Shown here: positions 9,557-20,780 of the stretch, piece after piece
Layout of the letters: the number at the start of each line of letters is the position of its first letter
Position numbering within the stretch: position 1 is the stretch's first letter
Assembly (NCBI GenBank): GCA_965644295.1
Contig: CBFFRP010000461.1
Coordinates: 62,001 to 126,000, forward strand
Source: Paraphysomonas bandaiensis
Lineage: Eukaryota > Chrysophyceae
Reading direction: 5' to 3'
DNA: 64,000 nucleotides
Position numbers and translations under genes: made by a program
The notes under the pieces: generated by a model
What the model saw: the letters and a program-made list of their open reading frames with translations, nothing else
What the model was told of the DNA's origin: nothing
Databases searched by the model: none

Positions 9557-11866
9557 ATGAACCACCCCACCCTCCTTTTCATTTCCCTTATCATTTCCTT
9601 TCTCCTTCCCTCCACTACCAGTCATCCAATCCCTCAGGAATGGATAGATAAGATATCTGCTTCCAATGCTCTGTATGCCCCCTCTGATGACGCTCCTATT
9701 AACTCAGAGGGATATCCAGATATATACATACCTCTTATCGGGAATGGATATTTCTCTCATTCAAAGGGTGTGAGGAGTGATACATACTACATATCAGGTG
9801 TTTATAATAACCAAACGACATCTCCATCTCATCGTGCTAGAATACCCGCTACTTTTGCAGTAACGATATCGAATTCTGAAACAACAGGGGTATTATTGGA
9901 TATGTTAGAAGGGACATACACTCGTAGGGGTGTTATACGTAATACTGGTTGGTACGAATTGAGGTGGTATGCTCATAGGGATCGCCGATCAGTTTATGTC
10001 ATGGAATTAGAGGCTCATTTACAGCCAGGAGTCGAAAACATGACACTTGAGCTCACAAACAATGCTGGTGATGCTTCCGAAGATATTATTTTTACTCAAA
10101 AGATTCGTAAGTTGGGCAATATAGAGATAACTGTTCAATGTGGCGATACAACTATTCCAGAAACTCCGTTTTCAGAACCTACACGTGTTTGTATGGCTTA
10201 CACTGCAGTACCAACAGCAGTGACGACTGTCTCAACCAGAACCTTTCAGACATTCGTTACAGCAACGCGAACATCTTTAGATGCGCGTGATGTGGAGGAG
10301 GCAGCGATTCAAGACTGTATAAATGCCCTCCGTACAAATGCGAAATTACCACCTGATATTGAAGCACCAACACAAACATACAAGCGATATGCGCAATCTG
10401 CTCTACTGGTGGAACACGTACGTGCTTGGGCAACCTTGTGGTCTAGCGGGGTGGAGATTAGTAGTCGGGCAGATGTAGCGGTTGCAGTTAACGCCTCGTT
10501 GTTCGCGATACTAAGCTCTGTGCGTGACGACTGGCCCTACGGCCTTGCTCCAGGCGGTTTAACGAACTACTATAATGGGCATAGCTTTTGGGATACTGAG
10601 ACTTGGATGTATCCTCCTCTTCTGCTTCTCCATTCTTCTATTGCTGAAAGCCTAATTAAGTATCGATTTGATAGATTGAATGGTGCATACATGAAAGCAA
10701 AATCGTATACTCCTCCCTATAAAGGGGCGATGTTTCCCTGGGAATCTGCTTTTAGTGGGTACGAAACCTGTCCCACCTGGGCGGATACAGGACTCCGAGA
10801 GCAACATATATCGGCTGATATATCACTAGCTGTGTATCAGTACTATTTAATGACACAAGATAAGTACTGGCTGCGACACATAGGGTTGCCAATACTCACT
10901 GGCGTTGCTGATTTTTTCCTTTCTCGTGCTGTTTATGATAACTCTGGACAGGCACATATATACGACGTCATTCCCCCTGATGAGTATGCTGATCACTGTG
11001 ATGATTCGGTTTACACTAATTACGCTGCCTCTAATGCTCTACGTTATGCTGTTTCTGCTATGGATGTACTTGACATAGACGGCACAAATCTTCCTAACTA
11101 CACCACATTGGCGGAGAGTTTGACAATACTGTATGATTCGGAATTAGGAATCCATCCAGAGTATAAAGGTTATAATGGAGAGCTAATTAAGCAGGCAGAT
11201 GCAGTACTTCTTCACTATCCATGGGGAATGGAAATGGATGTCAGTACACAACAAAATGATTTGGAGTACTACTCTAAGCTCACAGACGATAATGGGCCAG
11301 CTATGACATGGGGTATGCATTCAATTGGCTACAAAGACTTGTTGTTGCTGGACAAGGCCAGCCAATATTTCAACAAATCTTTCGAGAATAACATGCAACC
11401 CCCGTTTATGGTGTGGACGGAAACAGCAAGCGGAAATGCCGGAAACTTTATTACAGGTGCTGGAGGATTTCTGCATACTCTTACTTTTGGCTATCCTGGA
11501 CTTCGCATTGAGAGTAACCGAAACTCAAAAGGCCGAGCACAAACTAGTCGGTTATTGATTGACACTCCGGTTTGTCCAGAAATGGCGACTGGTGTAAAAC
11601 TACGAGGGACGAGGTACTTAGGCAGCGTTCTGGACGTGTCATATTCTTGCAATGTTAAAGCGGGGAAGTGCCCAGCCGGTATGGCGCATGAAATATCTAT
11701 ACGTGTAACATCTATGGGGCCAATGTTATTGGAGTTTGTGGTTTTAAATAATGATAACGAAGTTCCTACCTCGACTGTGCTAAAGGAAGACGTTGAGGTG
11801 AGTATTAAAATTCCGTGCGACGACGGTGATAAATCTGTCTTTGTGATACAAGAGTATATGGCGTAG
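9557..11866 (+). CDS. Secreted GH65 glucosidase, PGGHG (ATHL1)-like
   Basis: Intronless, 769 residues, ATG at 9557, with an N-terminal signal peptide (about residues 1-22, hydrophobic LLFISLIISFLLPS). It follows human protein-glucosylgalactosylhydroxylysine glucosidase closely along its length: IPLIGNGYFSHSKGVRSDTY near the start, HSFWDTETWMYPPLLLLH, FPWESAFSGYETCP, IPPDEY, YTNYAASNALRYA, IKQADAVLLHYPWGM and MVWTETASGNAGNFITGAGG. Three carboxylates reported as essential in the animal enzyme align with Asp346 (WDTE), Glu476 (PDEY) and Glu622 (VWTE). The family removes glucose from alpha-1,2-linked glucosylgalactose on hydroxylysine; related GH65 enzymes are kojibiose phosphorylases and trehalases. 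A secretory-pathway enzyme acting on a glycosylated collagen-like protein or another alpha-glucoside is inferred. Confidence 0.9.
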   Translation: MNHPTLLFISLIISFLLPSTTSHPIPQEWIDKISASNALYAPSDDAPINSEGYPDIYIPLIGNGYFSHSKGVRSDTYYISGVYNNQTTSPSHRARIPATFAVTISNSETTGVLLDMLEGTYTRRGVIRNTGWYELRWYAHRDRRSVYVMELEAHLQPGVENMTLELTNNAGDASEDIIFTQKIRKLGNIEITVQCGDTTIPETPFSEPTRVCMAYTAVPTAVTTVSTRTFQTFVTATRTSLDARDVEEAAIQDCINALRTNAKLPPDIEAPTQTYKRYAQSALLVEHVRAWATLWSSGVEISSRADVAVAVNASLFAILSSVRDDWPYGLAPGGLTNYYNGHSFWDTETWMYPPLLLLHSSIAESLIKYRFDRLNGAYMKAKSYTPPYKGAMFPWESAFSGYETCPTWADTGLREQHISADISLAVYQYYLMTQDKYWLRHIGLPILTGVADFFLSRAVYDNSGQAHIYDVIPPDEYADHCDDSVYTNYAASNALRYAVSAMDVLDIDGTNLPNYTTLAESLTILYDSELGIHPEYKGYNGELIKQADAVLLHYPWGMEMDVSTQQNDLEYYSKLTDDNGPAMTWGMHSIGYKDLLLLDKASQYFNKSFENNMQPPFMVWTETASGNAGNFITGAGGFLHTLTFGYPGLRIESNRNSKGRAQTSRLLIDTPVCPEMATGVKLRGTRYLGSVLDVSYSCNVKAGKCPAGMAHEISIRVTSMGPMLLEFVVLNNDNEVPTSTVLKEDVEVSIKIPCDDGDKSVFVIQEYMA

Positions 11867-12781
11867 CAACATGGCTATGCTTCTGTTCCATTCAGCTTTA
11901 TGTTTGTAAGTCCCAAATCTTCTTTTTCTTGTTAATACGCATGCCATGCTTATCAAAATGACCATTCATTGGCATGTTTTTTATGACATGTGACGAACAT
12001 ATGTGATAGTATAACTTATAATCAATTAATTGTGAGAGAGGCCCGTCTAGGTTACTTACATCATGATGCTAGACTTGTCCACCATAAGTTAACTTTGTTT
12101 ATCACTTCAGTTCAACATACACACTGTCCGACATATAGAATACATCCGAGTGAGTTCTACTGCAAGTTCATTCAAGTAGTTTACAAGACGTTTAATGTTT
12201 AATCAATTGTATCTACGTATCTACTAGTCAGGGTTGCGACACAATTGATTTGCGCAGGCTGTCGTCAATTAATGTCATTATTATAAGCTGCTCCAATTAC
12301 TAGATACGCAGCCCTGTTACAAGTTGCAAGTGCTGGCAAATATCCTTCGAAGCACTAAGCATATTTTACTATATTGTATATATGTATATATGGCGTTTCT
12401 TTCAATGATCTCTAGAATTACTCTTTTGTGGTGCTTGAATTTTGCTTATTTCTGTGTGTTAAGGATTTGAATAGTAACCGTTGAATGCTAGTTACTTACA
12501 GTATACAGTACTATATGAATCTTATATATTATGTTAAATGAAGTGAAATATGTTGACTGTAGAAGATCATGTCAACCTATGAACGTATAATATTGGTAGT
12601 AGTGACAACCGCAATATAATTAATGACAATGATTGATTAGAAATTACGTTTTAAATTAATAGAGAATAGAGAGTGTGTTGTTGAGTACTTATTTCATCTT
12701 GGCAAACCTCGAGAGTATGCACACACATTGTCACACATCTATTTACTTTTATACTATATATCACTGAACCGGCTATTATTT
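11867..12781. other. Intergenic between convergent genes
   Basis: 915 bp between the stop of the PGGHG-like gene and the stop of NDUFAF5. AT-rich, with no coding signal seen. It should hold both 3' UTRs. Confidence 0.5.
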
Positions 12782-14100
12782 CTACACAGGCTTAGAGCGA
12801 CCACTTTTATCTATAACTACATCGTTACCAATTTCTTTCAATGACCTCGTTGCAGATCCTCTTTTGAGGGGCTGCTGTTGAGACTCATGAGGTTTCCAAC
12901 CAATCATCGATATGACCTATAACGTTTTCGTAAGAAGCGTACTTAACATGTTTAAATAACTCACTTGAAACGTAGCATTAACCTCTCCGTCTTCATTGCC
13001 ATACATATCTGCATCGTGCACAACGACAAACATTACATAATATGAAATCAAATATGGATACGCATGTTGTTATGCACGAAAATCGTATCCAAAACATCGT
13101 GCAGGAGTAAACTCCAAAACCACAGTCTTCACAGTATATGAACTGCACTACCTTGATACAGTGTAGCCATTGCCAGGAATGTGTCTCTGCCAGCGGGGTA
13201 GGCCTGTCTGTCATAAGCTGCCGACCCTTCTCCCATTCCCACTAAGTGCTCCATCAAGACAAACGCGTTTGGATAGCTAACCTAAAAGGTAAAACGCATT
13301 ATTTTAAAGCATGCACAACGCAAGAACGATAGAACAAGTTGTAAATGCACAGAATACAAAATATTCAAACTTACGGTAATTGTATCCACATCAATAGTTG
13401 GTAGGTTAAAACCAGCAGCTTGCATAAGTGCTGCCATATCAGATGCCCTTGCCAAAGGAGACGCATGAGGTGCAACGCCACCCGTTCTCTCCATTTCCGC
13501 CATGAAAAAAGCATTTCGAAACTCCTCCAGTGTCGACCCCCCAAGCATTGTTCCTAGAAAAGCTCCATCAGGTTTTAAGCTGGTTTTTATTTGTTTCAAC
13601 ATCGACGGCAAATCATTTACCCAGTGAAGGTATAACGAGCTCATTACTAGATCATATTTCTCAGGAGACAGCACTTGGCTATCTGCACACGCACTAGAAA
13701 CAACAAAATCAGATGAAAATAAGTCAGCCTTCGGCTTTGTTTTCGCATCAATAAAGCTCTTGAAATCAGCAATATCTGTTTGTGCTAAATGTTTGACACC
13801 TCCAATACCTCTCTCTACAGCATATTCATTCTGTTTCACCATTGCATCATATATATGACCCTTATGACACCCTAAATCCAGAGCCACTTCAAAATCCCTC
13901 AGAATATCATCTAATCGATCTACTAGTATATCAGCTACTGTTGTACGTAAGTAATCATAGGTATCATCTTGTGTATGTGTAGCTGCCCATTCACGTTGAC
14001 GTTTCTTGAGAGACATATCGAATATAGGCTTACTGCGAGTGGAATAGGATCGGAGATGAATCCTGTGAGAGGATATGAGAAATTGTATAGAAGATCTCAT
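12782..14100 (-). CDS. NDUFAF5: NDUFAF5, complex I assembly methyltransferase-fold protein
   Basis: Four exons, 14100-13375, 13281-13152, 13008-12965 and 12916-12782, close exactly to 344 residues, the usual length for this family (human about 345). The N-terminus (RSSIQFLISSHRIHLRSYST) looks like a mitochondrial presequence and is followed by the family hallmark IFDMSLKKRQREWAA. The SAM-binding motif I is ALDLGCHKGHIY. Then come DLVMSSLYLHWVNDLP, LKPDGAFLGTMLGGSTLEE, MEHLVGMGEGSAAYDR, DMYGNEDGEVNATFQ and MIGWKPHESQQQPLKRGSA. Known role: hydroxylation of an arginine in NDUFS7 during early assembly of respiratory complex I in the matrix. It is divergently arranged with the SET gene. Confidence 0.93.
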
Positions 14101-14234
14101 TGGGTTGTAGGGATAGAATATGTGAGTGTAGAGTGGAGGATTATGCTACCCTCTTCCATAACAACATAAGAGAACAAGCAACATGCCTGAGTAGGTAGAT
14201 GGACACATACACACACACCGTACAAGTCGTCCTA

Positions 14235-14414
14235 CGTATGTATGTATGTATGTATGTATGTATGTATGTATGTATGTATGTATGTATGTATGTATGTATG
14301 TATGTATGTATGTATGTATGTATGTATGTATGTATGTATGTATGTATGTATGTATGTATGTATGTATGTATGTATGTATGTATGTATGTATGTATGTATG
14401 TATGTATGTATGTA
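14235..14414. repeat. (TATG)n tetranucleotide microsatellite, about 45 units
   Basis: Uninterrupted TATG/GTAT repeats of about 180 bp between the divergent starts of NDUFAF5 (14100) and the SET-like gene (14744). Open frames reading MYVCMYVC or HTYIHTYI in this tract are only the repeat translated. Confidence 0.98.
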
Positions 14415-14743
14415 CCGACGGTATTCTGCTGTACTCCTGCCACAATTCTTTTAAACGTGTAGTGATTTCTTCTAAAATCCATACTGAAACTACAACCAAC
14501 CAGTGTGCAGTATAGTAATCTAATTGGACACATAGTTCATAATATAGTATCTTGAAGAGACATACATATGGCAACAAAACGGATCAGTTCTAGACTACAC
14601 TTACGTTTTGCAATCGTTTGCATGTATATACGTGGCACACATTGAGCACAATATCATTTTCAAAAGATTGCAATTCCAATACCTTGGATCTGAGGTACAA
14701 TTGCACAAAACTCATCTTGGTGCATTACTAGACATCCTCTAAG

Positions 14744-17700
14744 ATGGCACGAAGCAAAACATTTACCATTTACTCATTTATTGCAATATGCATTGCATTT
14801 TATGCTGGCGCAGATGTGGTGGAAGAATTTGCTGTTCGTGGACCGAATGAGCTCCATTCCATTGCAGTAAATACTTTTCTCGAGGAGCGAAGAAAGAATC
14901 CAGAAATTAAAGACATGGGAGATGACTCACCAATCATGCTGCGCGCAAAGGAGCATGCTATAAAGCGATTTGTCGCACAGGACGAAAATGATCTCATGAT
15001 CATGGTATGGCATACATAACACAGATAAAGATGTCACTTATGTTCGTTTTAATATATACTATATAGAAACCTCTCTCTGATAGTGGAGATAAAGTGCTGG
15101 CTCTACCGTCACCAGATGACCAGCAATCTTTTCTGACTGCCGCTGTGACGACAAGAGGTGCAAGTCAGGGCGTAATATCTCAGGAGGAACTGAGTGCTAT
15201 GCAGGTGTGTTGTAGTTCAATTTACTTATACTATAATAATGATCGCATTGTTGTGAAAATATATACTTCTTCTGTAATTCTTTGACCTTTTTTGTTTTAC
15301 AGGTTGAGATAGGTGAAGATATTGGCATGGGTGCAATATCCAAAGCTGGTGCTCTGCCTATGGGCGATTCCATGGAATGGGTGAAATTTGTTGAAGACAA
15401 GTTGAGACGCGATAATCGTGTCGACCATCAAAGTCTTCTATGGGAACTGGGATCTGAAGTGGCTGAAACTGAGCAAGTCAGCAGCGGTGGTATGAACATT
15501 TCTCTCGAAGAAGAATTGATGGATAACTTTACGGCATGGTTTGAGGCCGGTGGTGGAAAATTGAAGTATGTGCAACCAGTCATATCTAAGGAGAATGGTA
15601 TTAAGTTAGTGGCATCGGAGGACATACATGAGGGAGAAGGTGTAGTTCAGGTACCCGTCAAGCTCACTATGAGTAGAATCAGTGCCCGGAACGTGCTCAT
15701 AAAAAACAAAAGCAAGTATTTAGGCGAAGAACTGAAGAAGACTTTTGAAAAGAATGAGGTTTGTAATAATGTGGTGTAGAGGTTCTATGTCCTCGGGTTT
15801 TATGACAACGATAATGTTATCCTGGAGTACCGAAATATGTTTAACTATATGTACAATGCTTTATCACCACTCAACATTATACTTGTCACATTCTTGTATA
15901 TAGGTGTGGGCTTTGTCGATATTTTTACTGCACGAGTGGTACAAGGAGACTGCAGGTTCTGGTTCAAAGTGGGGGCCATATCTACGTACACTTCGTATGC
16001 GCTCTCTCACTACTCCAGCTCTCAGAGTAAGCTTGCCCTCAGGATTGCTATGTGTGTATTGACTAGTGATAATTGTATCGCGTGTTTACCTGGTATGCTG
16101 TTATACATCTTTATGTTGAGTTGGTGTGGGTTTTATCAACGATATATTTTGACTCAGGCGCTGCAAGGAACACGTGCGATAGAACTCTCGAAACAGTGGT
16201 TCAAAAGTTCTAACGACTTGAGGTATGTACATGCACAAGTTGCATAGAAACAAATCAATCATGTGTATTGCGTGACTGTAACGTTTAATGCTGCTGTAAC
16301 CGGTATATATATATAGATTGTTTGGATATTATTGTAGCTGACATGGTTGCAGATTTTATAGCACAGGTTCAGAGGGTCCGTGCAGCCCAACCACTGGTAT
16401 ATGTAACACTAAACCCAACGATAAGTTCGCGGGTACAAGGTGATACTCTTCTATTTTGTAGTGGCTCTTTTAATATTTGATATAGGTTTGAAATGCACCA
16501 GATGCGATGGGCCTACTGGGTTGTGAAGCAGAACGCAGTTCGTGTCCACCATACATCCACTGGTGCTGTCAACAACTATTGAAATGTGTGTGAAATTCAC
16601 GCCTTTTTATATATTTAGGTCAGAGCTTTCTTGCTCTGGTTCCTTTTTTCAACATGATCGAGAAAAGGGTAGACAGCGGTGGAGGGGTGTCTTTTGATCT
16701 TGATGGTGGGGTTACGATTCGAGTTGGCACGGGCCATGAAGAGGGAGAGATTGTCGGTAAGAATCAGTTATTGTGCCGATAAGTATTTTAGACATAGCGG
16801 AATGGACAGTTTAACCATAAACTGGCGAAACTCTTCGTAGTGTTAATTCTCATGTAGGAACGCATCCCGGAAACTTTACGGACACTGAATTCTTCATGAG
16901 ATTTTTGTCTGGTATTTAATTTCATAGTGGTGTATTGATGTCGTGATAATTCTGTGTTGTGATAGTCCCAAAGGGATTAAATCCATACAACTCTCTCAGT
17001 ATGAGTTTACCTGGCGCTCTACCAGAGGTAATGCTGCCATTTCTGTTTTATTTGTTTTCTTGTACTATTTTAAAGAAATGAACGAAAAATGTGTTCTTTT
17101 TACGAACGATTATCTGCTAGGGATCTGATTATCATATATGCCTTAAAATGGCTGATCAAGATAAGAAGCGAAAGTGCAAGGTACGCTCAAGCACTTTGAA
17201 ATGTACTCTCTAAAACAGTGGTTGTCATACGCCCCTTTATATATTCCGTGCTTGTCATTTCAAGTGCTTTTCGTAGCATTTAAGTTATAATTTATGTTTT
17301 TTCAGGGTGACAAAGGGCAGGATCTAATGTGGAAAATGAAAACACTGTCTGAGTGGCGCAAGGCAATGAACCTTCCTCCTAGACTTGGAGATCTTAGGTA
17401 ATTAGAGTATTAATTGGAACTGGAGTTTTCACGTTTACATATTATGAATGTTGCTTGTTTCGATTTCTTGTTTCACTCTCTGGTATAGACTGTGGGCGAC
17501 AAGACTACATTTGTATGGAGATGACGAAGAGGAGCAAAAAAAACTCTCTGCCGCTAACCAGGTATAATATGAGTATGATTTTTATGTTGCTCAATTTCTT
17601 TTACGTTTAGCTTCTTGCTGGTCTACCAGTGTCTACTGATGATATTCCCGCAGAAGACCAGCTTATGCTTCTAGGAATTGCTCAGGTTTTTCCTTATGTG

Positions 17701-20700
17701 GATGATATACATATATTATGCTGAATGATATTACTTTCGATAGATCACCTGCATGTTTTTTATTTATTTTGACACGGTGATTTGTAGAATAATGATGAAG
17801 CAATGGCTATGGTTGCTGGATCAAACCGACCACCCCCTCAGCTTTACTCTGGTAAGCAGTATTTGTTATTTGTAGCCAGCATTCTTTGCTGTATGCCTTC
17901 CTGGTGTATGAGTGACACTCTTCCTATTTTAGCTCCTGACCCGGAGGAAGATCCCGAGGCTCAGCGAGCCATGGAAAATCTGGCCACACTAGCAGCCCAG
18001 GTTTCATATAGTATTCATGCCCTTTTCTATATGTTTGATGGTGGCAACGTGTAGGTGCACATGGTTGTTAGTACTGGAAACATTATTGGAAATGCCACTC
18101 GCGCTGTTTTAAATCAAACAAGGTAGATATAATCCGTATTACTTTTCCATATGGTTTCTCGTCATATGTTTTCGTATCAGAGTTGTTTTGAATAACACTG
18201 TTGCAGGGAATTCTTTCAGCATGGTGTCATTCCTAAGGCCGGGCTGGATGAGCTGGATGACTTCATTCTTAAAAAAATTGGTGCGTTATTTTGATGTTAT
18301 AGGAAATGTTATTTTCATTTCACACTGAGATTTGATGTAAATGTGCTCATTTCAGGAATGCTGGCACATTGTGGTGTGGACAAAGCAATGAAGATTACGC
18401 ATGGTATATTTTGTTTGTCTGATATAGCAATGTTATGTTTTGAATTATAGTCTTTATTATGATATCACAATGTTGCTACTGTTGTTTTATAAAGTCAATG
18501 TAGGAAACATTAGCAAGGAGCTAATGTGCGCAATGCGTGTGCACCTCATGAATGAGACAGAAATGAATGTATTTTGTCCGGCAGATGCCAAGGTATGAAC
18601 ACGTTACTATCTGTGGTGTATTATGGATGTATATGATTTCGTGCCAAAGTCCTACTACGAAAAATACTCCGGGATATTGCACTTTGCTACGATGAATGTA
18701 TTTAGTCTGATATGCCTTGCAGGTGTTTCACGAGAATTGTCAGAACGTAGAGTTTATGAACTATACCGCTATTAGCGTTAACAATGAGCTCAACGTTATT
18801 GAGGTCTGTCATAATTATGATAAATGTAACTACATTGGGTTATTCCGTTTTACGATTATTATGGCAGGCATTCCGCAGCACTTTGTATAATCTTCTATCG
18901 TCATATCCCACTTCTCCTGAAGAAGATAGGTGATGTAACATGCTTGGAGTCGTTGTTCTTGCACATGAGTTCTTATTTTTTGCTATCAGAGCTGTCTTGC
19001 GAGAGGCGGAGCAGTGTGAGAAAGATTGCGAACATGGTCCTATATATCTAGGTGCCATTCGACTCAGACTCAGGTATACATATTTCGATTGTTATTGATA
19101 CTTCAGATTTTCCACAATATGATATTTTGAATATAATGCATTTTTTGGTTAGAGAAAAGGAACTTCTTCAGGCTACACTAGACTTCCTTGATGACCACGA
19201 GAACAAAACAGTCAACAATGAAATCCCTTTCCAGCTAGACATCAAGGTAACACTATATTCACATGTTTAGGATGAATGTTAAAGTTATGTTTTAATTCGA
19301 ACAGCGTCAGGAGAGAGAAATAGCTGACCGCATTGCAGCTGAGCACGCTGCATTTGTAGCTGAGGTAATAACTGTTGACCCATCAGTGCATTCCTAGCAA
19401 TTACCGATCTTATTAATGTATTTGCATAGATTAAACGTCTGGCTGCAGAGAAACTTCCACTGGCCGTAGTTCCTGTTGATCTGGGAGGTGACAAGCCGAA
19501 AATTAACTTAACGCTGCTGGAGGGGCACGATATAAAAGATACAGGTGGCAAATATAATATGTGGTAGACGAATACCCTCTTGCGTACTCAATATATGAGT
19601 ACTATGTTTTCATCGTACTAAATTCTCAAACAGTTATTTCCTTCTGTCGGCAAAATAATGTACCGTCCGGTTATGTGAATACTTTGGAGAGCGCTCTCCG
19701 GAAGCAGATCGTTAACCCACCTCCACTCCTTCTACTTTTGGGTAACCTTTTTCGTGTACTATATGCAGCATGTTGGTAAAATATTTTTTTTCTAGGTGTC
19801 GTATCTCTCACTGGTGAACGCCATGTACTTGGAATTCCTGAGGGGAAAAATGCGTCTATTGAGACGGGTATTTTTCATGAGTTCTGCTAACACTTTGAGG
19901 CCCTAACACGCATTGTTCAAAACACAGGAGTATTTTGTGCTCGAAGTGGAATTGACCAAGAAGAATGCGATAATGTCAGTGCTATTGGCTCGCTTAAAAC
20001 ATGTTATTGGTGTGCCCTGATTAACTTATTCATTAGATTATCAACATTATGTATTAGTAACTATATATTATCATCACAGTTGCAAAAACGTGTTGAAAGT
20101 CGTCTCTCTGGGGCTGATGGAGCGTATACTCGACGAATTATAGGAACACTGAACGTCGATGCCCCAGATGGCAGAAAGCTCATGGTATGGATAACGTAAA
20201 CAACTTGTCAAATTTTGTCGTTTTGCGTACTCTATGTGCAGTCATAGTTATGTACGCTTTGCGAGTAATATGTTACTGCAGTTTGTTATTCGAGAATCAG
20301 AGCAACATGATTTAATTCAATACACTTCCGACTTCCTCGAGTATTACAAGATGCACTCCATGAATGCCGTAAATATTCTCGCGAATGAAATGCACAAACG
20401 GTTCGTAGTTAATTGTGCAGTGGTCTGTTATATGAGATTCGGATATACTTTTTTTATATTTTGCGCGAATTCTAAATTTTGAGTCTTAGGCTCCCAGAAC
20501 CGGCACTACGAATTCCTGTCAGCCTTCCGCACCAAAGGTATGTTTTCATTTAATGTTCAGTATGGTGGATTAAATGATAGCCAGATCGGTTGAAATTCGC
20601 TTTTCCAGAAATGACAACATCACTGCTGTTGTTGCTGGGTTTGTTGATTTCTACGAATTGGATGAGGTATGCTATGTGCTGTATATTTTTTCTAAGGTTC

Positions 20701-20780
20701 TCATGTGTTTACAGGGAGCTAAGACACAAATTCTTCGTTTGGCACGGGACGGCATGTCACCGGGCACTTTCATGGTGTAG
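14744..20780 (+). CDS. SET/Rubisco-LSMT-like protein with degenerate active site and repeated C-terminus (34 exons)
   Basis: Exons: 14744-15004, 15067-15204, 15303-15758, 15904-16026, 16158-16222, 16353-16439, 16486-16562, 16619-16756, 16858-16911, 16966-17027, 17121-17180, 17306-17397, 17489-17561, 17611-17685, 17788-17851, 17933-18000, 18055-18122, 18207-18280, 18356-18403, 18504-18592, 18723-18803, 18868-18929, 18990-19073, 19153-19246, 19305-19364, 19430-19544, 19634-19741, 19796-19867, 19928-19974, 20080-20184, 20282-20400, 20490-20537, 20585-20666, 20715-20780. All phases agree, giving 1,104 residues. An N-terminal hydrophobic segment (about 8-23) suggests a signal peptide or anchor. 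A SETD3/LSMT-like SET region starts near residue 209 (FTAWFEAGGGKLKYVQPVIS; VWALSIFLLHEWYKE; SKWGPYLRTL; LALVPFFNM) and an LSMT substrate-binding-like helical region follows (ELMCAMRVHLMNETEMNVF). The cofactor NH motif and the catalytic YG motif are replaced. Residues about 870-1104 hold three divergent repeats of unknown function. Confidence 0.8.

Noticed and set aside
14141-14577. Several ORFs of YIHT or YVCM repeats
   Set aside because: They are translations of the TATG microsatellite in different frames.
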